A stretch of 28,835 nucleotides of DNA from Deltaproteobacteria bacterium (lineage in GTDB: Bacteria; Myxococcota; Polyangia; Haliangiales; Haliangiaceae), in NCBI GenBank assembly GCA_018262455.1, contig JAGSPR010000057.1, positions 1 to 28,835 of the forward strand, written 5' to 3'. The position numbers were made by a program, and so were the translations under genes. The notes under the pieces were generated by a model that saw nothing but the letters and a program-made list of their open reading frames with translations, did no database searches and was not told the origin of the DNA. The first letter of the stretch is position 1; each line of letters starts with the position of its first letter. Shown in pieces: positions 16,461 through 25,364 of the stretch.

Positions 16461-17132
16461 ATGCGCAGCCTCGCCCTGATCGCGCTCGTGGTGTCGTTCG
16501 CGGGATGCCTGTTGTTCGACGATCGCGGCGGCCAGAGCCCGTGCGTGTCCGGAGCCGACCTCGGGGCGCCTGCTTTCGAGCCCACGCCCCTGCGCAACCC
16601 CGAGAACCTGATCTGCCAGTCGTTCGGCGCCCCGTGTGATCCGAGCTGTGGGGTCTGCCCGCCGCAAGCAGGGTTCGCGCCGACCCCGACGTGGGGGATC
16701 TGCGGCAGCTCGTGCGACAGCCTGGATGAGAGCACCTGCTCCACCCGACCGGACTGTCGGATCGCGAAGGATGCGCGGTGCGCGGTGTTCGCCGACTGCA
16801 CCACCGACTTCCTCGGCTGCCTCCCGACCGACTCGTTCACCCAGAGCGTCGATTGCTTCGCGGCGACTGACGGTCAGACGTGCTCGCGCAGCAGCGCGTG
16901 CACGGCGCTACACCGGGTCGAGCCATGCCCGCTCGGCATCGGCGTGGAATGCTCCACGCCGTTCGCGATGTGCGTGCCCGAGGGCCAGTCCCCCGGCCAG
17001 TGCTTCGCGCCGGTGACGTGCGATGCCATCGGCCCGAACTGCCCGCTCGACACCACACCCGGGATCGAGAACGGCTGCTTCACCGGCGCGTGCATCCCGA
17101 TGGACCTCTGCGGTCCGGTCGCTGCGAAGTAG
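16461..17132 (+). CDS. Cysteine-rich lipoprotein of unknown function
   Basis: The start is ATG 16461 because it opens directly on a signal peptide (MRSLALIALVVSF) ending in the lipobox FAGC; AAGG about seven bases upstream may serve as the ribosome site. A longer in-frame reading from 16302 would run into the inverted repeat and lacks a sensible N-terminus. The mature part of about 207 residues has more than twenty cysteines spread regularly, as in disulfide-knotted small domains. It has many P, G and S and no CXXCH, so it is not a cytochrome. Such proteins are common on myxobacterial surfaces. It follows the cytochrome operon in the same direction but is separated by 175 bases and the hairpin, so I treat it as a separate unit. 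Confidence 0.75.
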   Translation: MRSLALIALVVSFAGCLLFDDRGGQSPCVSGADLGAPAFEPTPLRNPENLICQSFGAPCDPSCGVCPPQAGFAPTPTWGICGSSCDSLDESTCSTRPDCRIAKDARCAVFADCTTDFLGCLPTDSFTQSVDCFAATDGQTCSRSSACTALHRVEPCPLGIGVECSTPFAMCVPEGQSPGQCFAPVTCDAIGPNCPLDTTPGIENGCFTGACIPMDLCGPVAAK

Positions 17133-17201
17133 CCCGTCCCTCCACCATCCTGGCGGAGGCCGGTAGCGGGCCCCGGGTCGCCGTTGGCTGCGAGACGGCG
17201 A

Positions 17202-17207
17202 TATACT
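17202..17207 (+). promoter_or_regulatory. Candidate -10 element of a leaderless transcript
   Basis: TATACT matches the sigma-70 -10 consensus at five of six bases and lies seven bases before GTG 17215. Transcription would then begin at or near the start codon. No convincing -35 element sits 16-18 bases upstream. There is no ribosome site in the gap. Confidence 0.4.
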
Positions 17208-17214
17208 GCCGTCG

Positions 17215-17979
17215 GTGAGCTCGCGAGAGGATTGGCAACGACGGCTCGGACCGCTCTACGGCGGTGCGGTCGCGCTCGTCCACTCGACGCCGTGGCGGTG
17301 GCCGACCGAGGTCGGTGACGACACGCGCTCGCCTGGGTGGATCGTCGCGATGGGCCTGCCGGTCGGCTTCGTCGCCTGGCTCGTCGCGGTGCTCGTGCAC
17401 GGCGCGGGCATTCCGTCCCCGATCGCGGGGGTGTTCGGGATCGCGATGCTGTCGGCGGCATCCGCCACGATCATCGAGCGCGGGGTCGTCGAGCGGATCG
17501 ATCATTGGACGGAAGCCACGGACGCCACTGAAGCCACGGAGGCTCGTCCGGCGCACCCGGGTGTGGCGTCGATCCTGGTGCTGGTGTTCGCGACGATCGT
17601 GCGGGCGGTGGCGATCGTGATGATCCCGGCGTCGGAGTGGTTGCTCGTGTTCCTCGCGACCGCGGTCGTCGGGCGGTGGGCCGCCGTGTTCCTCCAGGCC
17701 CTCGGTGATCCGGTCCCCGAGGACCGCGGGCGCCGCTCGCTGGTCGCGACCCCGTCGCCAGCGTGGCTCACCGTGGCGATCAGCGCCGGCGTCGCGGCCC
17801 TCGCGATCCTGGCGCTCGGCAAGGCCGCGATCGTCGCGCTCGCGCTCGCGGCGATCGCGTCGTTCTCGCTCGGCCTCGAGGCGCAGCGCCGCGATGGCGG
17901 CCTATCTGCGCCGGTGGTCGCCACCGCCGCGGCGATCGGAGAGCTACTCGTGCTGCTGATCGCGACGATCGGTCACTGA
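17215..17979 (+). CDS. Polytopic membrane protein, divergent CobS-like without catalytic acidic motifs
   Basis: The 254-residue product starts at GTG 17215 and has about five or six hydrophobic helices. Two parts recall CobS, the adenosylcobinamide-GDP ribazoletransferase of the late cobalamin pathway. They are the helix ending VVGRWAAVFLQAL (CobS has a conserved SRW/GRW there) and the C-terminal GELLVLLIATIG, which parallels the CobS GELVFLLALL ending. The CobS metal-binding signatures are missing, however. Where HLDGLADxxDG should be there is ATIIERGVVERIDHW and then a D/E/A/T-rich linker, and the C-terminal GDxLGA is SAPVVA. If related, it is a pseudoenzyme or has a new role; if not, it is simply a membrane protein of unknown function. 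Its stop overlaps the stop of the convergent lipoprotein gene by seven bases. Confidence 0.75.
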   Translation: MSSREDWQRRLGPLYGGAVALVHSTPWRWPTEVGDDTRSPGWIVAMGLPVGFVAWLVAVLVHGAGIPSPIAGVFGIAMLSAASATIIERGVVERIDHWTEATDATEATEARPAHPGVASILVLVFATIVRAVAIVMIPASEWLLVFLATAVVGRWAAVFLQALGDPVPEDRGRRSLVATPSPAWLTVAISAGVAALAILALGKAAIVALALAAIASFSLGLEAQRRDGGLSAPVVATAAAIGELLVLLIATIGH

Positions 17980-19223
17980 ACGCCGGGCGTGGGTCTCGCG
18001 GAGTCGCGAGACGCGGCCTCGATGAGGCGGCCCTCGAGACGGCGCCGCCGCGCCAGCGATCCCGGTGCCACCGCCCCGGTGATGTTCACGAGGCTCTCCA
18101 GCGAGGTCAGCCGGTAGTTCCGGGGATCGGGATCCGATTCATCCCAGACGGTGAAGGCGCGCAAGTACGGTCCGCCGAGCTCGACGAGCCAGTGCGGGTC
18201 GTAGTCCGGCGGGATCGAGTCAAAGGACAGGTGCTGGGTCCCGTTCGCGGCGATCCATCGCTGCGAGGCCCAGATGGCCTGGGTCGTCCGGCCGTAGATC
18301 TCGAGCGAGACCGACGTCGACAGCGGTAGCGTCACCCAGTTGGCCGAGATCCTCCGGGAACCGTACGAGTAGGCGACCTGATCGAGGATCGGCAGGAACG
18401 AGAACGAGCTCTGGGTTCCGGTGAACGCGGAGGAGGTCGCGCGGTAGCTCGAGTCGGCCGCCGCGTCGACCCACGCCCTCATCGAGTCCTCGGGGCGAAG
18501 CAGGGAGCTCGGAGGGACGATCAGGCTCGCACCCGTACCTGCGATGATCGCGTGCTCGTTCGCGGTCGAGAGATCGAGCTGGCTGTCGATGATCTCGTCG
18601 GCCCGCGAGTTGACGCTGAATCGCCGGATCGACACCGGCGTTCCTTCTTGCGCGAGGTCGATCGCCGGCAAGGCCGCGGCGTCGCTGACGACCTGGTCGC
18701 GGCGGATGACCATGTTCGTGGTCCCGATCGCGATCAGATCATGGGCGCCCGGTTCGACCTGGAGGTTGAAGCTCCACGGGCCCGTCGCCGAGCTCGCCTG
18801 TCCGTCGAAGAAGATCGATCCCGGCTGTTCCATGTGACCGCGCATCGTGACCGCGGTCGGGCTCGACGGGCCGAGGCCGGACCCGTAGCACAGGATGAAC
18901 GCGGTCGCTCCGTCGGCATACGTTCGGCGGATCTGCTGGGAATCGACGAGCGCCGCCGGATCTCCACAGACCGCGATCGCCTCGTAGGTGTCGGTGATGT
19001 GCAGCGCGTACTGGCCGCGAGAGGGCTGCTCGGGGATCGTCCACGGCCCGTTCCCGTCGCGGTACCGGACGTAGAACGGCATGTTGAACCCGACCCGGAG
19101 GGTCACGAGGTTGGGCCCGGGGACGAAGGGCGCGGCATCGGGGGTCTCCGAGGCGTCGGGCAGGACGACGTACGCGTCACCGCAGGCCGCGATCAGACCC
19201 AGCAGTATGCCTCGCCTGCACAC
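17973..19223 (-). CDS. Lipoprotein of unknown function
   Basis: I prefer GTG 19223 (MCRRGILLGLIAAC, lipobox IAAC, 416 residues) over an in-frame TTG at 19241. The TACAAT promoter element seven bases upstream of the GTG would sit inside the coding part of the longer version. After the lipid cysteine there is a short D/P/A-rich linker. Next comes a mostly beta-type chain with two early cysteines (AVCGDP and ILCYGS) and strands such as PFYVRYRDGNGPW. The tail is basic and arginine-rich. No known domain was recognised. The chain ends inside the convergent CobS-like gene. A surface or outer-membrane location is inferred from the signal only. Confidence 0.75.
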   Translation of the reverse strand: MCRRGILLGLIAACGDAYVVLPDASETPDAAPFVPGPNLVTLRVGFNMPFYVRYRDGNGPWTIPEQPSRGQYALHITDTYEAIAVCGDPAALVDSQQIRRTYADGATAFILCYGSGLGPSSPTAVTMRGHMEQPGSIFFDGQASSATGPWSFNLQVEPGAHDLIAIGTTNMVIRRDQVVSDAAALPAIDLAQEGTPVSIRRFSVNSRADEIIDSQLDLSTANEHAIIAGTGASLIVPPSSLLRPEDSMRAWVDAAADSSYRATSSAFTGTQSSFSFLPILDQVAYSYGSRRISANWVTLPLSTSVSLEIYGRTTQAIWASQRWIAANGTQHLSFDSIPPDYDPHWLVELGGPYLRAFTVWDESDPDPRNYRLTSLESLVNITGAVAPGSLARRRRLEGRLIEAASRDSARPTPGVQ

Positions 19224-19230
19224 CCTTCCG

Positions 19231-19236
19231 ATTGTA
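19231..19236 (-). promoter_or_regulatory. Candidate -10 element of a leaderless transcript
   Basis: Read on the minus strand this is TACAAT, five of six matches to the -10 consensus, seven bases before GTG 19223. A weak TTCCTG at 19255-19260 is 18 bases upstream. The layout copies that of the gene at 17215. Confidence 0.4.
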
Positions 19237-19253
19237 GACAACCGCGACCGCGT

Positions 19254-19606
19254 TCAGGAAGAATTCGACCCGCCTCCCGGACCGTGGAGCACGGCGATCG
19301 TGGCGCCCCAGCCGCCGCTCGAGCCCTCGGCGAGCCGGAACCCCCGGACGGCGGCGTGGCGCTCGAGCACACCGTGAACGATACGGCGCAACGTTCCCGT
19401 GCCCTTGCCGTGGATGATCCGGACCGTCGTGAGCCCGGCCTCGTGTGCGGCGCGCACGTACTCTTCGACGACGTCGGCACAGTCTCGCGGCAGGAACGTG
19501 TGCAGATCGAGCTCGTCTCCGATCGGCGCGACGCAGACCTCGTCGGCTGCCAGGTCGTCACCTGCGTCGTCGCCGCTCTCGTCGTCGCCCACTCGTCGCC
19601 GTCCGA

Positions 19607-19610
<4 letters not shown>
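19254..19610 (-). CDS. Stand-alone Smr-domain protein
   Basis: This 118-residue protein contains a complete small MutS-related (Smr) domain. It has LDLH at 34-37, IIHGKGTGTLR at 65-75 and GGWGATIAVL at 99-108, all in the usual order and spacing. The domain occurs at the C-terminus of MutS2 and as free proteins, several of which bind or cut nucleic acid, including mRNA on collided ribosomes. Ahead of the domain is a short acidic segment. The ATG at 19610 overlaps the stop of the metallo-hydrolase gene as ATGA, so the two are translated together. The exact substrate cannot be read from the sequence. Confidence 0.88.
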
Positions 19611-20458
<848 letters not shown>

Positions 20459-20582
20459 CGCGTCAGTATAGGGCCGGCCTCGTGGCGGCAGCTATTCGGG
20501 GGCGAGTGATCGAACGCCCCTGGACCACCGACGAGGACTGGCGCCGGGTCGCGGCCAATCGCGGCGGAGCCGATCGTACTGA

Positions 20583-21824
20583 TCAGCGCGACAGCGTGCG
20601 ACAAGGCGTGGTCGTGGTGTCACCCTCGCGGATCGCGAGGATCTGGGCGCTCGTTGCCGACGCGGCGGTGAGGTAGTAGGTCGCCTGGGCGGCGCCGGTG
20701 CTGAAGCCGACCTCGCCGCTCAGCGGCCCACCGGCGTCCCAGGTGATGATGCTGGCCGCGACCGAGGCGTCGGCGGCCAGGCCGTGCGAGCTGGTGAAGT
20801 CGCAGATCGCGAGCGCCGCCAGCTCGGGCAGGCCGGCCGGGTTGGCACAGCTCGCGCTCGCCGTCGTCTGCTGCTTGATGTCGGCGGCCCGGTGAGGCAT
20901 GGCCACGATCATGTCGTCGAGGCAGCTGGGCTCATCCACCGCGGCCTGGCCGGCGCCGCAGAACCATCTCACGTCGGGGCTCTGGTTGTGCTGGTACAGC
21001 CCGATCAGCTGGTCCGCGCCGTCGTAGAAGAACGTGATCGCGTCCTCGTCGAAGATGTCCGTGTCCACCAGGCTGGTGCGACCTGACGCGCGAAGGTCGT
21101 TGTCGACGGTGAACGCGACCTCCTCGCCACCCGTGAAGTCGTCCCAGCCCTGGACGTCATCCCAGTAAGCCCGGAAGCGATCGACCTCGGCCTTGAGCGG
21201 TCCGAGATCACAGATCTTTGCTTGATCGGCATCGGCCTGGTTGTGGCTGACGATGGGCGCGGCCAGGGTGGCGACGAGATCGCGGGCGCAGGCCGCGGAG
21301 AAGTTGCTGGGCGCCGGCTGGGGCGCGAAGTCGTCCGCCACGCAGGTGTTGGGCGAGGGACAGCCCGCGCCGTCGCAGCTACCGATGACCGCGAACGGGC
21401 CGCGCACCGAGGTCTTGAAGCCCTTGACCACGATCCGGTACTCGCCGGCGTCAGCCGCAAGGTCGATCTGCGAGAAGATCTCGTCGCCGTGGTCGTCGTT
21501 CTTCAGCAGGAAGTGGCCCCAGCTGGTCGAGCCGACCTCGCGGCGATACAGGTACATGACGGTGTCGAGGGACGTGACCTCGGTCCTGAGCGAGACGGCG
21601 GCGGCGCCGGTCAGGGTGAAGTTCCACGCATGAAACCGCTCGCCGCTGGTGACCGAGGCCTGGTTCGGCGCACCGAAGACCAGCGCGCCGTGCTCGGTCG
21701 GCGAGAAGAAGCTGTCGAGCTTGCCATCGAGCAGAGGATCGTCCTCCGCGCCCTTGCCGCCATCGTCGCAGGCAGCGAGCAGATTGATCGAGAGGAGCGC
21801 GCAGGTCAGAAGGCGTGCGGACAT
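20583..21824 (-). CDS. Lipoprotein with PPC-like beta domain
   Basis: I use ATG 21824 (signal peptide MSARLLTCALLSINLLAAC, lipobox LAAC). An in-frame ATG at 21869 would add 15 residues ahead of an ordinary signal peptide. The 413-residue product has an acidic linker (DDGGKGAEDD), then at about 45-150 a beta domain with the pattern of bacterial pre-peptidase C-terminal (PPC) domains. These include FHAWNFTLTGAAAVSLRTE, DTVMYLYRR and GEYRIVVKG. The remainder has several cysteines (for example CDGAGC, CVADDF, CGAGQ) and no recognised catalytic motif. PPC domains are usually attached to secreted hydrolases, but no protease residues are visible here. Probably a surface or periplasmic lipoprotein of unknown role. 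Confidence 0.78.
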   Translation of the reverse strand: MSARLLTCALLSINLLAACDDGGKGAEDDPLLDGKLDSFFSPTEHGALVFGAPNQASVTSGERFHAWNFTLTGAAAVSLRTEVTSLDTVMYLYRREVGSTSWGHFLLKNDDHGDEIFSQIDLAADAGEYRIVVKGFKTSVRGPFAVIGSCDGAGCPSPNTCVADDFAPQPAPSNFSAACARDLVATLAAPIVSHNQADADQAKICDLGPLKAEVDRFRAYWDDVQGWDDFTGGEEVAFTVDNDLRASGRTSLVDTDIFDEDAITFFYDGADQLIGLYQHNQSPDVRWFCGAGQAAVDEPSCLDDMIVAMPHRAADIKQQTTASASCANPAGLPELAALAICDFTSSHGLAADASVAASIITWDAGGPLSGEVGFSTGAAQATYYLTAASATSAQILAIREGDTTTTPCRTLSR

Positions 21825-22130
21825 GGGGCCCGCTACTTGCAATGGTCGTTCCTCCGGAAGCCCCTGCATTTCAGGCCGGTTGGACGTCGTCTGACCGGAA
21901 GGTCAACTGGCCATGAGCAGCTGGTAGTGGCCATGCCACTTGCCTCTCCCTGGTGCTTGGGAATCTGATCAGGCTCGACCGGATCCCGAAGTCACCGGCT
22001 ACGCGCGCCTCGGGTCACCTCGGCAGCGCGGCCAGGGGCTTCGAGCTAGCAGCTCGCGTCGCGCAGCTCGGACAGAACCCAATGTGGCGTTGGCGGGAGC
22101 ATCGCCGTCGATGTAGGATTGCGCCCGAGC
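21825..22130. other. Intergenic stretch between divergent lipoprotein and UbiB genes
   Basis: No convincing gene is present. It holds a perfect inverted repeat CGAGCT-AGC-AGCTCG at 22042-22056 and two copies of TGGCCATG near 21910 and 21929. The rightward ubiB-like promoter candidate lies at its right end. The rest shows no pattern I can support. Confidence 0.5.
22090..22119 (+). promoter_or_regulatory. Candidate promoter of the UbiB-like gene
   Basis: TTGGCG at 22090-22095 and TAGGAT at 22114-22119 are separated by 18 bases. Each matches four of six positions of the sigma-70 consensus. Transcription would start about five bases before ATG 22131, giving almost no leader. TAGGAT also occurs eight bases before the ATG at 4814. 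Confidence 0.4.
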
Positions 22131-23525
<1,395 letters not shown>

Positions 23526-23537
23526 CGATCATCCCGC

Positions 23538-23582
23538 CCGCGGCTGGGCCGGAGACCTCGGCTCAGCTCGCCAGCCCCGCGG
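23538..23582. terminator. GC-rich hairpin between convergent genes
   Basis: CCGCGGCTGG (23538-23547) pairs with 23571-23582, leaving a two-base bulge, just after the UbiB-like stop and just before the PilZ stop. No T-run follows on either strand, so it is a weak terminator candidate. Confidence 0.35.
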
Positions 23583-23592
23583 CCGAGCGCGC

Positions 23593-23982
23593 TCAGTCGA
23601 AGCGCTTGTCGAGATTTGATTCGCGCTTGGACCGCGTCGGCTTCTGCCCGTCTTGGAGGAAGCGCAAGAACATCGTCAGGTATCCGGCGATCTCCGCCGA
23701 GAGCGGCCGGAACATCAGGCCGACCTGAAACGCATCATCGACGGTCGTGCACCAGGCGACCCGCGCAGGCAGCCGCAACGGCTCGGACTGGGTCTCGTCG
23801 TCGAACACCAGCTGGATGTCGATCTCGAGGTCGGCGCCGTGCGCGAGCGGATCTACCAGATCCACGCACAGGCCCCCGCGCGACACATTCGTGGTGCGAC
23901 CCGCGTGCGTGTGCCCGGCGACGTGAAGCGTCACGGACGCCTCGTGGGCAAAGCGGGGATGTTCACGCTGGGGCTCACTCAC
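23593..23982 (-). CDS. PilZ-domain c-di-GMP receptor
   Basis: GTG 23982 gives a 129-residue single-domain protein. It carries both PilZ ligand motifs: RxxxR as R6-EHP-R10 and [D/N]xSxxG as N32-VSRG-G37. The beta-barrel strands around VTLHVAGH, LRLPARVAWC and AFQVGLMF fit the fold. PilZ proteins bind cyclic di-GMP and control motility, exopolysaccharide and other envelope processes. The gene begins three bases after the stop of the exported-protein gene. It is therefore the last gene of a three-gene leftward cluster. The C-terminal tail is basic (PTRSKRESNLDKRFD). Its regulatory target is unknown. Confidence 0.88.
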   Translation of the reverse strand: MSEPQREHPRFAHEASVTLHVAGHTHAGRTTNVSRGGLCVDLVDPLAHGADLEIDIQLVFDDETQSEPLRLPARVAWCTTVDDAFQVGLMFRPLSAEIAGYLTMFLRFLQDGQKPTRSKRESNLDKRFD

Positions 23983-23985
23983 AAC

Positions 23986-24654
23986 TCAAAAGTTTGCGGG
24001 GTCGATGCCCTTCCTGGCAAGTTTTCCCGGAATAGCGGGCGGTGTCCGAGGTTCGGACGCAGTGTGTGGTGGCGCTGCCAGCTCCTCGGTGAACCAGCCA
24101 TCGGTGAGCGCGTCGAGCTCCGCCGCGGCCTCCTCGACCCGGTCAATCCACCCGGGTCGGCTCGCCGCCTGTCCGACCGCGCGGCGCCACCCGAAGTACG
24201 CACGGATCACCTGGTTCGCGAGCCTCCGTCGTTCGCGCCGCCTCGCCGCCTCGATCGACGCCACCTGGAGCTCGCGTCCATCGAACACGAGCCGGTCGAG
24301 ACGCCACGTCGCGCGCACCTCGATCGCGGTGCCGTGGCCGATCACCGGATCGTTGTCGTGCCAGGTCGTGTCGCGACCGGTCCTCACGGTGACCCATGGC
24401 ACCAGCCCTGCGACCCGGGCGCGCCGGATCCAGCCACGCGCCGGATCGTGATCGAGTCCAGCCGCGGAATACGCCGCCGAGAGCACGCTGGCGATCGACG
24501 GCGCGGCGGTCTCGCGGACAAGGACAGGCGGTCCGCTGGCATCGACCTCGTTCCCCACCTCGATGGGGTCGCGATCGTCATCATCCGCTGCGCCCACGTG
24601 GACGCCGGCCGCGAGGACCATGCTGGATGCGAGCAGGAGCACGCCCGCGCGCAT
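23986..24654 (-). CDS. Exported protein of unknown function
   Basis: ATG 24654 has GGAGG five bases upstream and shares one base with the stop of the preceding gene. It is preferred over GTG 24666. The 222-residue product has a signal peptide (MRAGVLLLASSMVLAAG, cleavage likely near VGA) and an acidic start to the mature chain. The middle has two likely amphipathic strands (GLVPWVTVRTGR and AIEVRATWRLDRLVF), then an arginine-rich helix (ARRRERRRLANQVIRAYFGWRR). The mix of strands and long helix hints at an outer-membrane-associated protein, but I recognise no family. The proline-rich tail is followed three bases later by the PilZ gene, so both may serve one c-di-GMP-controlled envelope function. 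Confidence 0.75.
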   Translation of the reverse strand: MRAGVLLLASSMVLAAGVHVGAADDDDRDPIEVGNEVDASGPPVLVRETAAPSIASVLSAAYSAAGLDHDPARGWIRRARVAGLVPWVTVRTGRDTTWHDNDPVIGHGTAIEVRATWRLDRLVFDGRELQVASIEAARRRERRRLANQVIRAYFGWRRAVGQAASRPGWIDRVEEAAAELDALTDGWFTEELAAPPHTASEPRTPPAIPGKLARKGIDPANF

Positions 24655-25349
24655 CACCGCCTCCACGTGGCGAGCAGCAGCAGCTCGTCATCACGTCGGC
24701 GGGACATCGTGCGGAGGGCTTGCGATCGATGCCACGCCAGCGAGACATCGACACGTCCCCACCGCGACGGCCGCCGGTGATGGGCTTCGGGGTCGTACAG
24801 CTCGGTCTCGAGGAACGCCCGGCTGGTGGATTCGATCTCGATCGGCTCGCGCGAGCCCACGAGCTCGCTCGAGCCGTCGGAGAGGTAGCCGTCTCCCGGT
24901 GGGTCCGCGGCGTCGCCTGGCTCCGCCGACCCATCCAGCTCGTTCGGCCACTCGTTCGGCCACTCGTTCGAATAGGGCGCATCCGCCTCGTCGGACGGAT
25001 CTCGGCTGGGCGGTTCCGGATCGATCAGGCGCGGCCCCGGACGGACCGCCGTTGCCTCGCAGCTCGGGTCGTCCCCGTCATCCAGCTCCGCAGCTTCCGC
25101 ATCTTCGTGGTCGTCGCCCGCATCGGGATCTGCGGCCTCGTCGGGGGCGCGGTCGTACGAGGCGTCGCGCTCACACCGCGGCTCGCCGGTCAGGGCATCG
25201 GCAAACGCGACCGCCATCGCGGCCTCTCGTCGGGTATCGACGGTAGGGGTGGCGGCGGCACGCGTCGCGAGCGCGACCAGCACGCCGAGCGCGAGCAGGA
25301 GGATCCAGGCGAGCCCGCTTCGTGGTCGGTTGCGCGACCAGGCTGCCAA
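24654..25349 (-). CDS. Membrane-anchored acidic protein of unknown function
   Basis: TTG 25349 is the best start because it precedes basic residues (WSRNRPRSG) and one hydrophobic helix (WILLLALGVLVALAT); upstream reading would run into the divergent nrdJ gene. The 231-residue product has a very acidic middle part (about 70-165, rich in D, E, A and P) that is likely disordered, with a short repeat NEWPNEWPNE. The C-terminus alternates residues as in beta strands (RVDVSLAWHR and DELLLLATWRR). No domain was recognised. The gene is first in the cluster with the exported protein and PilZ genes, with a one-base stop/start overlap. The start assignment is the least certain part, as no ribosome site is visible. 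Confidence 0.6.
   Translation of the reverse strand: MAAWSRNRPRSGLAWILLLALGVLVALATRAAATPTVDTRREAAMAVAFADALTGEPRCERDASYDRAPDEAADPDAGDDHEDAEAAELDDGDDPSCEATAVRPGPRLIDPEPPSRDPSDEADAPYSNEWPNEWPNELDGSAEPGDAADPPGDGYLSDGSSELVGSREPIEIESTSRAFLETELYDPEAHHRRPSRWGRVDVSLAWHRSQALRTMSRRRDDELLLLATWRR
24939..24970 (+). repeat. 12-bp tandem repeat within a coding region
   Basis: The unit CTCGTTCGGCCA occurs twice in full (24939-24950 and 24951-24962) and then as eight bases to 24970. Its length is a multiple of three, so copy changes would keep the frame. On the minus strand it encodes the N-E-W-P repeat of the acidic protein. Confidence 0.85.
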
Positions 25350-25364
25350 GCGTACGGTCCGAAC

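Noticed and set aside
24396..25364. Long N-terminal extension of nrdJ
   Set aside because: The in-frame stretch upstream is proline/arginine-rich and antisense to two leftward genes. NrdJ homology begins at about GTG 25365.
25350..25364. Cobalamin riboswitch before nrdJ
   Set aside because: The gap is 15 bases, far too short, and no B12-box-like sequence was seen in the adjoining region.
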